From: Mycobacterium sp. E1747
Lineage (GTDB): Bacteria > Actinomycetota > Actinomycetes > Mycobacteriales > Mycobacteriaceae
Direction of reading: 5' to 3'
Length of the DNA: 64,000 nucleotides
Assembly: GCF_001667775.1 (NCBI RefSeq)
Contig: NZ_LZJI01000228.1
Location: forward strand, 1 to 64,000
In this document: in pieces, positions 35,136 to 43,694 of the stretch
Layout: each line of letters begins with the position of its first letter
Numbering within the stretch: position 1 is the first letter of the stretch
Position numbers and translations under genes: made by a program
The notes under the pieces: model-generated
Seen by the model: the letters and a program-made list of their open reading frames with translations, nothing else
The model's database searches: none
What the model was told of the DNA's origin: nothing

Positions 35136-36026
35136 ATGAATTTCAGCACGCTCCCACCCGAAGTCGTATCCGGCCAGCTCCATGACGGCCCCGGCTCGGG
35201 GTCGATGACCGAAGCCGCGGCCGCCTGGGCCCGGCTGGCCACTCGGCTGCACACCGCGGTCGCGGATTACCGGGCGGTGACCTCGAAGCTGGTGGCCGGC
35301 TGGGAGGGACCCGCACCCGCGCCGGAAGGCGCGGCATCCCATGTCGAATGGCTCAGCGCCACGGCGGTGCGGGCCGAGCAGGCGGCCGCCCAGGCCGCCG
35401 CGGCGGCCCGTGCCCACGAGACGGCCTTGGCGTCGACGGTGCCGCCGCCGACGATCGCCGCCAACCGCGTGCTGCGCCGGTCGCTGATCCTGGCGAACCC
35501 GCTGGGCCTGGCCGGTCCCGCGATCGCGGACACCGAGGCCGAGTACGAACGGATGTGGGCCCAGGGCAACGCGGCCGTGTACGCCTACGCCGAGGCCTCG
35601 GCGGACGCCGCGGCCATTACCCCGTTCACCTTGCCGCCCGGCCGAGAGGCCCACGGCACGTGGGCGCTGGACTCGGTGCCGGAGGTCGTGGCCGCGGGCA
35701 CGCAGTTGATCTCCGCAGTCCCCGGCGCGCTGCGGGCGCTGTCCTCGTCGCCGCTGGCCACGCTCGATGTCTCCCTCGCGTCGGCGACCTGCCCGCTGTC
35801 GAAGCTGAGCTCTCTGACGGCGCCCTCGGGTGTCGCGATCGCCCACCTGAATTCGCTCAACAAGGCGGCAGCCCTGCAATGCCTGCTGCCCAATCGGCGT
35901 GTGGCACCCGCCACGACGATCACCGTGGCGGTCGGCCACGCAACGTCGGTCGGGACGCTGTCGGCGCCCCGGGCGTGGGCGGCGGCCGCGGCGCCGCCCG
36001 CGGTCCGCCCGGGCACGGTCGCCTAG
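35136..36026 (+). CDS. PPE-family protein, SVP-like, module B
   Basis: A 296-residue PPE protein: MNFSTLPPEVVSGQLHDGPG with PPE at 7-9, GWEGPAP preserving the W-x-G turn, Ala-rich helices and TEAEYERMWAQGNAAVYAYA. The C-terminal motif is GTLSAPRAW, a variant of GxxSVPxxW. It shares layout and length with the PPE protein at 33.5 kb, consistent with duplication of a module followed by divergence. As with that copy, no PE partner gene is adjacent. Confidence 0.85.
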   Translation: MNFSTLPPEVVSGQLHDGPGSGSMTEAAAAWARLATRLHTAVADYRAVTSKLVAGWEGPAPAPEGAASHVEWLSATAVRAEQAAAQAAAAARAHETALASTVPPPTIAANRVLRRSLILANPLGLAGPAIADTEAEYERMWAQGNAAVYAYAEASADAAAITPFTLPPGREAHGTWALDSVPEVVAAGTQLISAVPGALRALSSSPLATLDVSLASATCPLSKLSSLTAPSGVAIAHLNSLNKAAALQCLLPNRRVAPATTITVAVGHATSVGTLSAPRAWAAAAAPPAVRPGTVA

Positions 36027-36032
36027 CCGCGC

Positions 36033-36767
36033 TCAGCCCGCGCGCTGCGCATACCACCGTGCGGCGTCCACGATCGCGGCAAACAGGCGGGTGTCGTCCA
36101 GGGACTGTTCCGGATGCCATTGCACCGCAAGGACAAAGCTGTCTCCGGGCAGCTCCAGCGCCTCGACCACTCCGTCGCAGTCCCAGGCGCTGACCACGAG
36201 GCCCTCGCCGACCTTGTCGATCGCCTGATGGTGGTAGCACTGCGCGGTGGTGGACTCCCCCACCAGGGCGGCCAGCCGGCTACCCGCAACCGTGCGCACC
36301 GGCAATTTAGTGAAAACCCCGTTGCCCGCCCGATGCCCGTCATGGCCGACGATGTCGGGCAGGTGCTGGTGCAGCGTGCCGCCGAGCGCCACGTTGAGCA
36401 CCTGCGCGCCGCGACAGATGCCCAGCACCGGCAAGCCGCGGCCCAGCGCGCCGCGCAACAACGCGAACTCCCAGGCGTCGCGGTCGGCGCGCGGCGGATC
36501 GGTGCTCGGATGCGGTTGCTGGCCGTACCCGGCGGGATCCAGGTCGTAGCCACCGGTGATCACCAGCGCGTGCAGGCCGTCCAGGACCGGGCCGACGATC
36601 TGCGGTTCCGCCGGTTGCGGTGGCAGCAACACCGCGGCCCCGCCGGCCATGACGATCCCCTGGAAGTAATCGGCCGGCAGGTAGCCCGCGGGCATCTCCC
36701 AGATCCCGGTCCGGACCCGCTCCAGGTATGAGGTCAGGCCCACCACCGGGCGACCAGGGGCGTTCAC
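36033..36767 (-). CDS. Class I glutamine amidotransferase-like gamma-glutamyl hydrolase (PuuD-like, Rv2859c-like)
   Basis: This 244-residue protein has the full GATase1 triad: the nucleophile elbow PVLGICRGAQVLNVALGG (Cys near 116) and VQWHPEQSLDD (His and Glu near 220). PVVGLTSYLERVRTG at the start and LITGGYDLDPAGYG are typical of PuuD-type gamma-glutamyl-gamma-aminobutyrate hydrolases. It may act on gamma-glutamyl amines. In M. tuberculosis the neighbour is glnA4, which is not found beside it here. It converges with the PPE gene across six bases. Confidence 0.88.
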   Translation of the reverse strand: MNAPGRPVVGLTSYLERVRTGIWEMPAGYLPADYFQGIVMAGGAAVLLPPQPAEPQIVGPVLDGLHALVITGGYDLDPAGYGQQPHPSTDPPRADRDAWEFALLRGALGRGLPVLGICRGAQVLNVALGGTLHQHLPDIVGHDGHRAGNGVFTKLPVRTVAGSRLAALVGESTTAQCYHHQAIDKVGEGLVVSAWDCDGVVEALELPGDSFVLAVQWHPEQSLDDTRLFAAIVDAARWYAQRAG

Positions 36768-36925
36768 AACCGCGCGTCCTCTCCCGATTTCATGTCGAGC
36801 AACCGCTCAGCGCAGGCACTCCGGGCTCCGCTCGACACGGTACCGCCCCAGACCGATCGGTGCCGCACGCGCGCGAAGCTGCGGGCAGAGTGCTTGTGCG
36901 AGTGGGGTATTCGGCGCGCAGGGAC

Positions 36926-37486
36926 TTACCAGGTACTGGTGCGCAACACGATTTCGGCGGCCCACTGTGCCGTCGACTCCTGCACCGTGCGCCTGCCCAG
37001 GTGCACCACGCGGTATTCCGCGTAGACATACTGCTGGCTGGCGCGGGCCACCGCGCGCGCCGCCGGGGAGCTGACCAGCACGGTGGTGCCGATCTCCACC
37101 GGCGGGCAGTGGCCGTCGCGAACAACGCCATCGCGGTCGGCGGCCCGCGGGTGCCCACGGTCGATCACGACCAGGCCCACGAACCGGCCCAGCTTCGTCG
37201 CCGCCAATTCCCAGGCCACGTCGCCGCCGGCGCGGTCGCCGACCACCACGGCCCAGCCGATCCCTAGGGCGTCGAGGATGCCGATCACCGACTTGGGGGT
37301 CAGGCGCGGGTCGAGGCCGATCACGACGGTCCGAATCGATGCCGTGTGCAGGCGCTCGCATACCGCGTCGTACGCGGCGGGAACTCGATTCTCGTCCCCC
37401 AGGATGACCACCACGACGCCCTGCTCGGGACCAGCCACCGCTACCGGGACGGGGAACCCGTCGAGCGTGGTCATCATTGAGGGCAC
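36926..37486 (-). CDS. Short alpha/beta-hydrolase-like protein lacking the nucleophile serine
   Basis: The 186-residue protein has the beta-strand/turn pattern of an alpha/beta hydrolase (VVVVILGDENRVPAAYDAVC, TVVIGLDPRLTP). The nucleophile elbow, however, reads VVGDRAGGDVAW, with Arg where Ser is expected in G-x-S-x-G. The protein ends before a normal lid and C-terminal catalytic histidine region would be complete. It is probably catalytically inactive or a remnant. The 158-base gap to the amidotransferase downstream shows no further gene. Confidence 0.6.
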   Translation of the reverse strand: MPSMMTTLDGFPVPVAVAGPEQGVVVVILGDENRVPAAYDAVCERLHTASIRTVVIGLDPRLTPKSVIGILDALGIGWAVVVGDRAGGDVAWELAATKLGRFVGLVVIDRGHPRAADRDGVVRDGHCPPVEIGTTVLVSSPAARAVARASQQYVYAEYRVVHLGRRTVQESTAQWAAEIVLRTSTW

Positions 37487-37606
37487 TAACGCACGCTACA
37501 GTGGACCGGCCTGCGCGCGCGAGGATTTGTCGAATTCCGTGCGCACCCAACGGGTCTTGCGTCGCCGTAAATTCGATTGCCGTGCCTGCACATGTCCGTG
37601 AACACC

Positions 37607-39118
37607 CTACGGCCGCAACCGGGTTGCGATACGCGGTCGGCGCGGCGGCGGACCGTCGAGCAAGCCGAGAACCGCGTCGATGTCGAGATGGCCTGCCAGC
37701 AAATCGGCGACCGTGTCCAGCTGAGCGCCGCGTCGCGCGGAGACGTCGGTGTGGGCGACGACGAACCCGCCACGGCCCGCCGCGGCCGCGACGCGGGTGA
37801 GCCACGCGCGGCGGAAATCGTCGTTGTCGAGCAGGCCGTGCCAGTGGGTGCCGAAGACCGCTCCCCGCACGAGGCCGTGCGGTTCGCAGTCGCGCCCGCC
37901 CTCCGCGCCGAACCAGCTCTCCTCGGCGCTGCGCGACACCCGGCCGTGACGGATTTCGTAGCCGGCGAGCGGCCGCGGCCAGCGGCGCAGAACCTTGGCC
38001 TCGCCGAAAGCGATATCCGCGTTCAGCAGCCCCAGCCCGGTGACCTCGCCCGCCCCGGATTCCACGGTGTCGTCGATGCGCCGGCACAGCATTTGGAAGC
38101 CCCCGCAGATACCGAGCACCGGCTTGCCGGTCGCGGCGTGCGCGCCGATCGCGTCGGCCAGCCCGCGGTCACGCAGCCAAGCGAGGTCTGCGACGGTGGA
38201 TTTGCTGCCAGGGATCACGATCAGGTCGGTGTCGGCCAGGGCGGCGGGGTCGGTGGTCCAGCGCACGATGACGCCCGGTTCGCAGGCCAGCGCCTCGACG
38301 TCGGTGGAGTTGGAGATCCGTGGCAACCGGATCGCGGCCACCCGCAGCCACTCGCGCCCACGCGGCGGCGCCGGTGTGCCAACGACGCGGTGCGCAACCA
38401 CCGACAGGGAGTCCTCGGCGTCCAGCCAGAGCTCGTCGGCGTACGGCAGCACCCCGTAGGTCGGGCGCCCGGTCATCGCCTGCAACTGCCGCAGCCCGGG
38501 TTCCAGCAGAGCGGGGTCGCCGCGGAACTTGTTGACCACGAAGCCCGCGATCAGCTCCTGGTCGTCGGGATCGAGCACAGCGACCGTCCCGAACAGGTGG
38601 GCGAGCAGCCCGCCGCGGTCGATGTCACCGACCAGGATCACCGGCAGCTCCGCGGCCCTCGCCAGTCCCATGTTGGCCAGATCCGTGGCACGCAAATTGA
38701 TTTCGGCCGGCGAGCCGGCGCCTTCGCAGATGACGACGTCGAACTCGTCACGCAGGCAGGCCAATTCGTCCGCGACGATCCCCGCGAGGCGGTCCCGATG
38801 CTGCACATAGCTTGCCGCCGTGACCGAATCGGCGACCTGGCCCCGGATCACCAGCTGCGACGTCCGATCGCTGCCCGGTTTGAGCAGGATCGGATTGAAC
38901 CGCAGGCTGGGCTCCAGCCCCGCCGCACGCGCCTGCAGCGCCTGCGCCCGGCCGATCTCGCCGCCTTCGACGGTGACCACGGAGTTGTTGGACATGTTCT
39001 GCGCCTTGAACGGCGCCACCCGAACGCCGCGGCGCGCCAGCAACCGGCACAGGCCCGCCGCCACCACCGACTTTCCGGCGTCGGAGCTGGTGCCGGCGAC
39101 CAGCAGCGCCCCGCTCAA
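37607..39118 (-). CDS. cobQ: Cobyric acid synthase
   Basis: CobQ amidates the b, d, e and g side chains of adenosyl-cobyrinic diamide. The TTG start at 39118 ([17 protein letters not shown]) gives 503 residues; the open frame extends further but overlaps mapB. The ATPase part has [19 protein letters not shown] and [11 protein letters not shown], then [20 protein letters not shown]. The GATase domain carries [15 protein letters not shown] (Cys) and [10 protein letters not shown] (His). It lies 14 bases downstream of mapB. In M. tuberculosis the cobQ I recall is elsewhere (Rv0255c), so this location may be lineage-specific. Confidence 0.93.
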   Translation of the reverse strand: MSGALLVAGTSSDAGKSVVAAGLCRLLARRGVRVAPFKAQNMSNNSVVTVEGGEIGRAQALQARAAGLEPSLRFNPILLKPGSDRTSQLVIRGQVADSVTAASYVQHRDRLAGIVADELACLRDEFDVVICEGAGSPAEINLRATDLANMGLARAAELPVILVGDIDRGGLLAHLFGTVAVLDPDDQELIAGFVVNKFRGDPALLEPGLRQLQAMTGRPTYGVLPYADELWLDAEDSLSVVAHRVVGTPAPPRGREWLRVAAIRLPRISNSTDVEALACEPGVIVRWTTDPAALADTDLIVIPGSKSTVADLAWLRDRGLADAIGAHAATGKPVLGICGGFQMLCRRIDDTVESGAGEVTGLGLLNADIAFGEAKVLRRWPRPLAGYEIRHGRVSRSAEESWFGAEGGRDCEPHGLVRGAVFGTHWHGLLDNDDFRRAWLTRVAAAAGRGGFVVAHTDVSARRGAQLDTVADLLAGHLDIDAVLGLLDGPPPRRPRIATRLRP

Positions 39119-39132
39119 GGGTTCACGGCCTG

Positions 39133-39990
39133 CTATACCGAAGTGAGGATTTCCACGCCGGTGTCGGTCACCAGCAGGGTGTGCTCGAACTGCGCGGTCC
39201 ACTTGCGGTCCTTGGTGACCACGGTCCAGCCGTCGTCCCAAATCTCGTAGTCCAGGCTTCCCAGGTTGATCATCGGTTCGATCGTGAACGTCATGCCCGG
39301 CTGCATGATGGTCGTCACCGACGGCTGATCGTAATGCAGCACCACCAAGCCGTTGTGGAACGTGGTGCCGATGCCGTGACCGGTGAAGTCGCGAACCACG
39401 TTGTAGCCGAACCGATTCGCGTACGCCTCGATGACGCGGCCGACGACCGAAAGCGCCCGTCCCGGCTTGACGGCGTTGATCGCGCGCATCGTCGCCTCCC
39501 GGGTGCGCTCCACCAGCAGCCTGTGCTCCTCGGACACGTCGCCGGCGAGGAACGTCGCGTTGGTGTCGCCGTGCACCCCGTCGATGTAGGCCGTGACGTC
39601 GATGTTGACGATGTCGCCGTCGGCGATCACCGTCGAGTCGGGGATGCCGTGGCAGATGACCTCGTTGAGCGACGTGCAGCACGACTTCGGAAAGCCCTTG
39701 TAACCCAGCGTCGACGGGTAGGCGCCGTGGTCGATCATGTACTCGTGGGCGATCCGGTCCAGTTCGTCGGTCGTCACCCCGGGGGCCACGGCCTTGCCAG
39801 CCTCGGCCAGCGCGCCGGCCGCGATCCGGCCGGCGACCCGCATCTTCTCGATCACCTCCGGCGTCTGCACCCACGGCTCGCTGCCCTCGCGCACACTGGA
39901 CTTCCAGGCGTATTCCGGGCGGGGGATGCGGCCGGGCACCGGCAGAGTCGGGGACAACTCTCCGGGGGAAAGCGCGGTGCGAGCAGGCAT
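39133..39990 (-). CDS. mapB: Methionine aminopeptidase, type I (MapB)
   Basis: This cytosolic metalloprotease removes N-terminal methionine. ATG 39990 ([14 protein letters not shown]) gives 285 residues, the recalled length of Rv2861c. The roughly 40-residue N-terminal extension with PxxP-like sequence is typical of the mycobacterial long form. Metal ligands lie in [44 protein letters not shown] and [13 protein letters not shown]. The frame upstream to 40044 is not needed. Confidence 0.96.
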   Translation of the reverse strand: MPARTALSPGELSPTLPVPGRIPRPEYAWKSSVREGSEPWVQTPEVIEKMRVAGRIAAGALAEAGKAVAPGVTTDELDRIAHEYMIDHGAYPSTLGYKGFPKSCCTSLNEVICHGIPDSTVIADGDIVNIDVTAYIDGVHGDTNATFLAGDVSEEHRLLVERTREATMRAINAVKPGRALSVVGRVIEAYANRFGYNVVRDFTGHGIGTTFHNGLVVLHYDQPSVTTIMQPGMTFTIEPMINLGSLDYEIWDDGWTVVTKDRKWTAQFEHTLLVTDTGVEILTSV

Positions 39991-40000
39991 GCCGACCAGC

Positions 40001-40612
40001 TTAACCGCGCGCCCGCCCACGATGCGGGCCGTCGAGACGGCCACGGATCAGCGAGCGCCGCGGTCCCCGGATGGTGACCGAGCCGCACACCACCCGCCCG
40101 GTCAGGATCACATGCGGCCGTCCCTCACCCGGGGCGTCCTTGCGGCGGTCGCGGGCGCTGCCCACATAGACCTGGACGTCGTCGATCGACGCGCTCGCCC
40201 CGTCGGGCAGCCGGATGTCCACCGAACCACCCCGCATGTCGAGTTCGATGACCACCACCGGGCCCGCGAACCGCGCCCTGGTGAGGTCGAGTTCGATCGA
40301 ACCCAGCCGGCGGACCAGCGCCAGGCGGGTGGGCACCGTCCACTCGCCGTGGCGTTTCAGGGAGCCGGCCCAGCCGCGCAGTTCCACCCGGTCGGCCGCG
40401 GAGGTGACGATGGCGCCCGGCCCGGGCAGGTCGCCGACCAGCCCGTCCAGCTCGCCCCGCGTCCGGGCGTAGGACACTTGCGACGAGCGCTGCTCGAACT
40501 CGTCGATATCGATCAGCCCGAGCGCAACGGCGTTGTGCAGTCGCCGCATCGTGCCGTTGCGGTCGGCGTCGGAGACCCGCAATGCCACCATGTCGCCGCC
40601 GGGATCCGTCAT
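40001..40612 (-). CDS. DUF1707 domain protein with LiaF-like C-terminus
   Basis: The 203-residue protein starts with a DUF1707 (SHOCT-like) helical domain: [40 protein letters not shown] (about 8-62). A beta-rich C-terminal half follows ([35 protein letters not shown]) resembling the LiaF-type DUF2154 barrel. No membrane segment is seen. Such proteins are common in actinobacteria and may sense envelope state, but the role here is unknown. It ends 10 bases before mapB, suggesting co-transcription. Confidence 0.8.
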   Translation of the reverse strand: MTDPGGDMVALRVSDADRNGTMRRLHNAVALGLIDIDEFEQRSSQVSYARTRGELDGLVGDLPGPGAIVTSAADRVELRGWAGSLKRHGEWTVPTRLALVRRLGSIELDLTRARFAGPVVVIELDMRGGSVDIRLPDGASASIDDVQVYVGSARDRRKDAPGEGRPHVILTGRVVCGSVTIRGPRRSLIRGRLDGPHRGRARG

Positions 40613-40660
40613 GTTCGCAATTTACCGCCGAAGCGGCCCCGGGGGCCGGGCGCTTGCGAG

Positions 40661-40833
40661 ATGGCGCCGCCCCGCCACGCCCGGCGCAAACGCCGCGCTC
40701 GCGAGCGGCTAGGCCAAATGGCGCCGCCCCGCCACGCCCGGCGCAAACGCCGCGCTCGCGAGCGGCTAGGCCAGATGGCGCCGCCCCGCCGCGCCCGGCG
40801 CAAACGCCGCGCTTGCGAGCGGCGCTAGGCCAG
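40661..40833. repeat. Three-copy 57-bp tandem array at the PBP gene 3' end
   Basis: Units begin with ATGGCGCCGCC at 40661, 40718 and 40775, a strict 57-bp period; the third has a 2-base insertion near its end. Each unit ends in CTAGGCCA or GCTAGGCC, and the last copy contains the stop codon of the PBP lipoprotein gene (40825-40827). The stop region has therefore been duplicated downstream. Read on the minus strand, the unit shares CGCGAGCGCGGCG, CGCCGGGCG and GCGGG blocks with the 5.4-kb array. The layout is VNTR-like. Confidence 0.9.
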
Positions 40834-42639
40834 GAAGTCGGGCGGCAGCGACTCGAACATCACCTTGGTCATCCGGACCGCGTATTCCGAGCTGCCGCCC
40901 CCGACGATCAGCGACGCAAACGCCAGGTCGCCGCGGTACCCGGCGAACCAGGAATGCGATCCGCCCGGGAACTCGGCCTCACCGGTCTTCCCGTAGACGG
41001 CGCCGCAGCCGGCGATCTCCTTGGCGGTGCCATTGGTCACCACCAGCCGCATCATCGGCCGCAGCGCGTCCACCATCTTCGGGCTGATCGGCGTGGTATC
41101 GCCCTGCACCGCGGTCGGCCGGCCCGCGATCAGCTGCGGCGTCGGCGTCTTGCCTGCGGCGACGGTCGCCGCCACCAGGGCCATCCCGAATGGGCTGGCC
41201 AGCACCTTGCCCTGGCCGAAGCCGTCTTCGGTCCGCTCGGCGAGGTCGACCGTCGGCGGCACCGACCCCGTCACCGTGGTGATGCCGTCCACCTGATAGT
41301 CCAGCCCGATGCCGTACCGGCTGGCCGCCTGCGTCAGGCCCCGGGGCGGCATCTTGCTGCTGAGCTCGGCGAAGGTGGTGTTGCAGGAACTGGCGAACGC
41401 CCGCGACATCGGCACCACCCCGAGGTCGAAGCCGCCGTAGTTGGGGATGGTGCGGTGCCCGATGTCGAGATGGCCCGGGCAGCCCAGCATGGTGTTGGGG
41501 GTGGCCATGTCGCGGTCCACGGCGGCGCCCGCGGTCACCATCTTGAACGTCGACCCCGGCGGGAACAGGCCGGTGGTGGCCACCAGGCCGTCGGCGTCGG
41601 CGCCCCCGTTCTGCGCGATCGCCAGGATCTCCCCCGTCGACGGCTTGATCACGACCATCATCGCCTTGCCGCCGCGGGTGTCCACCGCGCGCTGGGCGGC
41701 GTTCTGCACCACCCGGTCCAGCGTGATCGAGATCGACGGCGCCGGCGAACCCGCCACCTCGTGCAACACCTCGACCTCGACGCCGTTCTGGTTGACGCTG
41801 ACCACGCGCCAGCCCGCCTCGCCGTCGAGCTGGTCGACGACGGCCTTCTTCACCTCGGCCATGACCGCCGGGGCGAAATGCGGGTCGGTCGGCAGGATCT
41901 CGGGCTGGGGTGTGACGACGATGCCGGGCAGCCGTCCGATCGCCGGGAAGACCTTGTCGTTGTCGTCGGGATGCAACGTCACCAGGTCCACCGGCTGCGT
42001 CGCCGCACTGGCCTGCTCGGCGAGCAACTGCGGGTCGCTCAGGGTGCCGTTGAAGGGATGCAAGACGTCCACGATCGCGTGCGACGTGCCGATCAGCGCG
42101 GCTCCGGATCCGGCCTGGGTGGCGTCGAGCGTGTAGTGGTACAGGTAGCCGGGCACCAGCACGTCAGTGCCGCCGAGCTCGTTGACCGACGCGCGCCGCG
42201 GGGCGTCGGCGCGCAACGCGAACGTCTGGTGCTCGCCCAGTTTGGGGTGCAGGCCGGTGGTGGTCCACCGGACCTCCCAGCGGCCTTCGTCGCGCGCCAT
42301 CTTCAGCTGGCCGTCGTAGGTCCAGGTCCGATTCTTGGGCAGGTGCCAAGTGAAGCGGTAGCCGACCGTGCCGGTGTCCTCGGCGTACTTGGCGTTGAGG
42401 ATCTGCGTGTCGAGGTGACTCGCCTGCAGCCCCGCCCACGCCGCGTTGAGCGCTTCGCGGGCCTCGTTCGGGTTGTCGCTGAGCTGGGCGGCCGTGGCGG
42501 TGTCTCCGATCGCCAGGGCGGCGAAAAACTTCTCGGCCGCCGGGCCGGGGCCGTCGGGCCGCGGGGTGCACCCGGACATCGCGAGGGCCGCAAGCAGCAA
42601 TCCGGCCGCCACGATTACCAGTGGGGTTTTTGTGACCAT
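40825..42639 (-). CDS. Penicillin-binding lipoprotein (class B transpeptidase, Rv2864c-like)
   Basis: This cell-wall transpeptidase is anchored to the outer face of the membrane. ATG 42639 gives 604 residues with a lipoprotein signal: MVTKTPLVIVAAGLLLAALA, then MSGC with the lipidated Cys24. An NTF2-like MecA_N domain (about 30-145) and a dimerisation region precede the transpeptidase. Active-site motifs are STFK (363-366), SCN (418-420) and KTG (551-553). The longer frame start at 42777 would bury the signal and is rejected. The C-terminus ends in FLA, with the stop inside a tandem repeat. Confidence 0.93.
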   Translation of the reverse strand: MVTKTPLVIVAAGLLLAALAMSGCTPRPDGPGPAAEKFFAALAIGDTATAAQLSDNPNEAREALNAAWAGLQASHLDTQILNAKYAEDTGTVGYRFTWHLPKNRTWTYDGQLKMARDEGRWEVRWTTTGLHPKLGEHQTFALRADAPRRASVNELGGTDVLVPGYLYHYTLDATQAGSGAALIGTSHAIVDVLHPFNGTLSDPQLLAEQASAATQPVDLVTLHPDDNDKVFPAIGRLPGIVVTPQPEILPTDPHFAPAVMAEVKKAVVDQLDGEAGWRVVSVNQNGVEVEVLHEVAGSPAPSISITLDRVVQNAAQRAVDTRGGKAMMVVIKPSTGEILAIAQNGGADADGLVATTGLFPPGSTFKMVTAGAAVDRDMATPNTMLGCPGHLDIGHRTIPNYGGFDLGVVPMSRAFASSCNTTFAELSSKMPPRGLTQAASRYGIGLDYQVDGITTVTGSVPPTVDLAERTEDGFGQGKVLASPFGMALVAATVAAGKTPTPQLIAGRPTAVQGDTTPISPKMVDALRPMMRLVVTNGTAKEIAGCGAVYGKTGEAEFPGGSHSWFAGYRGDLAFASLIVGGGSSEYAVRMTKVMFESLPPDFLA

Positions 42640-42718
42640 TGGTACAGATGTTATGAAGCGCGGCTGTCGCACCGGCGTCGACACACCGAGATCGGACCGT
42701 GATGTAACGCGGGCGTCC

Positions 42719-42786
42719 AGCCGAGTGTGCGGCCAGCCGCAGCTTCGCCGCCGCCGAGTGCGCGGCCAGCCGCACATTCGCGAGGC
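42719..42786. repeat. Two-copy 33-bp dyad repeat between the GNAT and PBP genes
   Basis: CCGAGTG begins copies at 42721 and 42754, a 33-bp period; both contain GCGGCCAGCCGCA. The second copy includes a hairpin with perfect arms GTGCGGC/GCCGCAC (one base changed in the first copy) around a two-base loop. The array lies just after the stop of the GNAT gene (42790-42792) and about 80 bases before the PBP start. It may act as a terminator or mRNA-processing signal. Confidence 0.7.
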
Positions 42787-42789
42787 GGC

Positions 42790-43644
42790 TCAGTCGAGCA
42801 GCACCGTCGCGAACGTGCCCACCTCGGCGAAGCCGACCCGGGCGTACGCGGCGCGAGCCACGCTGTTGAAGCTGTTCACGTAGAGGCTGGCGGTGCGCCC
42901 GCTGCCCACGATCACCGCGGCGACCGTCGCGGTGCCCGCGGTGCCCAGCCCCAGGCCCCGCCACTCGGGGTGCACCCACACGCCCTGGATCTGGCCGACG
43001 CCCGGCGACTGCGAGCCCACCTCGGCCTTGAAGACGACCTGGCCCTGCTCGAAGCGAGCCCACGCCCGGCCGGCCGCGATCAGGCTGGCCACCCGCCGGC
43101 GATAGCCGCGGCCACCGTCTCCGACCCGCGGGTCGACGCCCACCTCGCCGATGAACATGTCGACGGCGGCCACCAGGTAGGCGTCCAGCTCCTCGGGGCG
43201 GACCTGGCGGACCCCGGTGTCGATGTCGCAGTCCGGGAAGCTGGACAGCGCCAGCAGCGGCTGGTTGTCACGCACATCACGCGCGGGGCCCCAGGCCGAC
43301 TCGAGCCGCTCCCACATCGGCATCACCAGGTCGGCCCGGCCGACCAGCGACGAACAGCGCCGTGTCCCGCTCATCGCCTCGTCGGCGAAGGCGTTCAGGT
43401 CATCCAGCGCGCCGCGCAATGGGATCAGGTTGGCGCCGGCGAAGCACAGCGATTCCTCCGCGCCGCGCAGCGTCCACAATTCGCCACCGATCGAATTCGG
43501 ATCGATGCCGTGATCCGCCACGCGGGCGGCGACCATGCACGAGCCCACGGGATCCTCGTCGAACACCCGCCAGACGGCGGCGGCGTCGCGCACCACCGAC
43601 ACCCGTCGCTCGCCGACAAGGCGGAACAGGGGCGGAGCCGACAT
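42790..43644 (-). CDS. GNAT acetyltransferase with N-terminal DUF4081 domain (Rv2867c-like)
   Basis: The 284-residue protein has an N-terminal DUF4081-type region (FRLVGERRVSVVRDAAAVWR to about 125) and a C-terminal GNAT domain. There, GQIQGVWVHPEWRGLGLGTA (about 218-237) is the acetyl-CoA loop and YVNSFNSVARAAYARVGFAE is the following block. It forms part of the ispG-rip1-dxr neighbourhood as in M. tuberculosis, 50 bases downstream of ispG. The substrate is unknown; a peptide or antibiotic amine is possible. Confidence 0.88.
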   Translation of the reverse strand: MSAPPLFRLVGERRVSVVRDAAAVWRVFDEDPVGSCMVAARVADHGIDPNSIGGELWTLRGAEESLCFAGANLIPLRGALDDLNAFADEAMSGTRRCSSLVGRADLVMPMWERLESAWGPARDVRDNQPLLALSSFPDCDIDTGVRQVRPEELDAYLVAAVDMFIGEVGVDPRVGDGGRGYRRRVASLIAAGRAWARFEQGQVVFKAEVGSQSPGVGQIQGVWVHPEWRGLGLGTAGTATVAAVIVGSGRTASLYVNSFNSVARAAYARVGFAEVGTFATVLLD

Positions 43645-43694
43645 CTGGCGAACTCTCTGTGCTGCGAACTAAAGGACCGGGAAACCGGACCCCA

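Noticed and set aside
39119-39874. N-terminal extension of cobQ
   Set aside because: It is mapB read in another frame; the ATPase loop starts within 20 residues of TTG 39118.
40609-40803. 64-aa repetitive Arg/Trp-rich frame
   Set aside because: It is a read-through of the 57-bp tandem array, whose 3n period keeps frames open; there is no ribosome-binding site or natural composition.
40661-40833. CRISPR array
   Set aside because: Units are directly adjacent without unique spacers and no cas genes are present; the same applies to the 5.4- and 47.7-kb arrays.
42640-42777. Upstream start for the PBP lipoprotein
   Set aside because: The extension is Arg/Trp-rich shadow sequence from the dyad repeat and would bury the lipoprotein signal.
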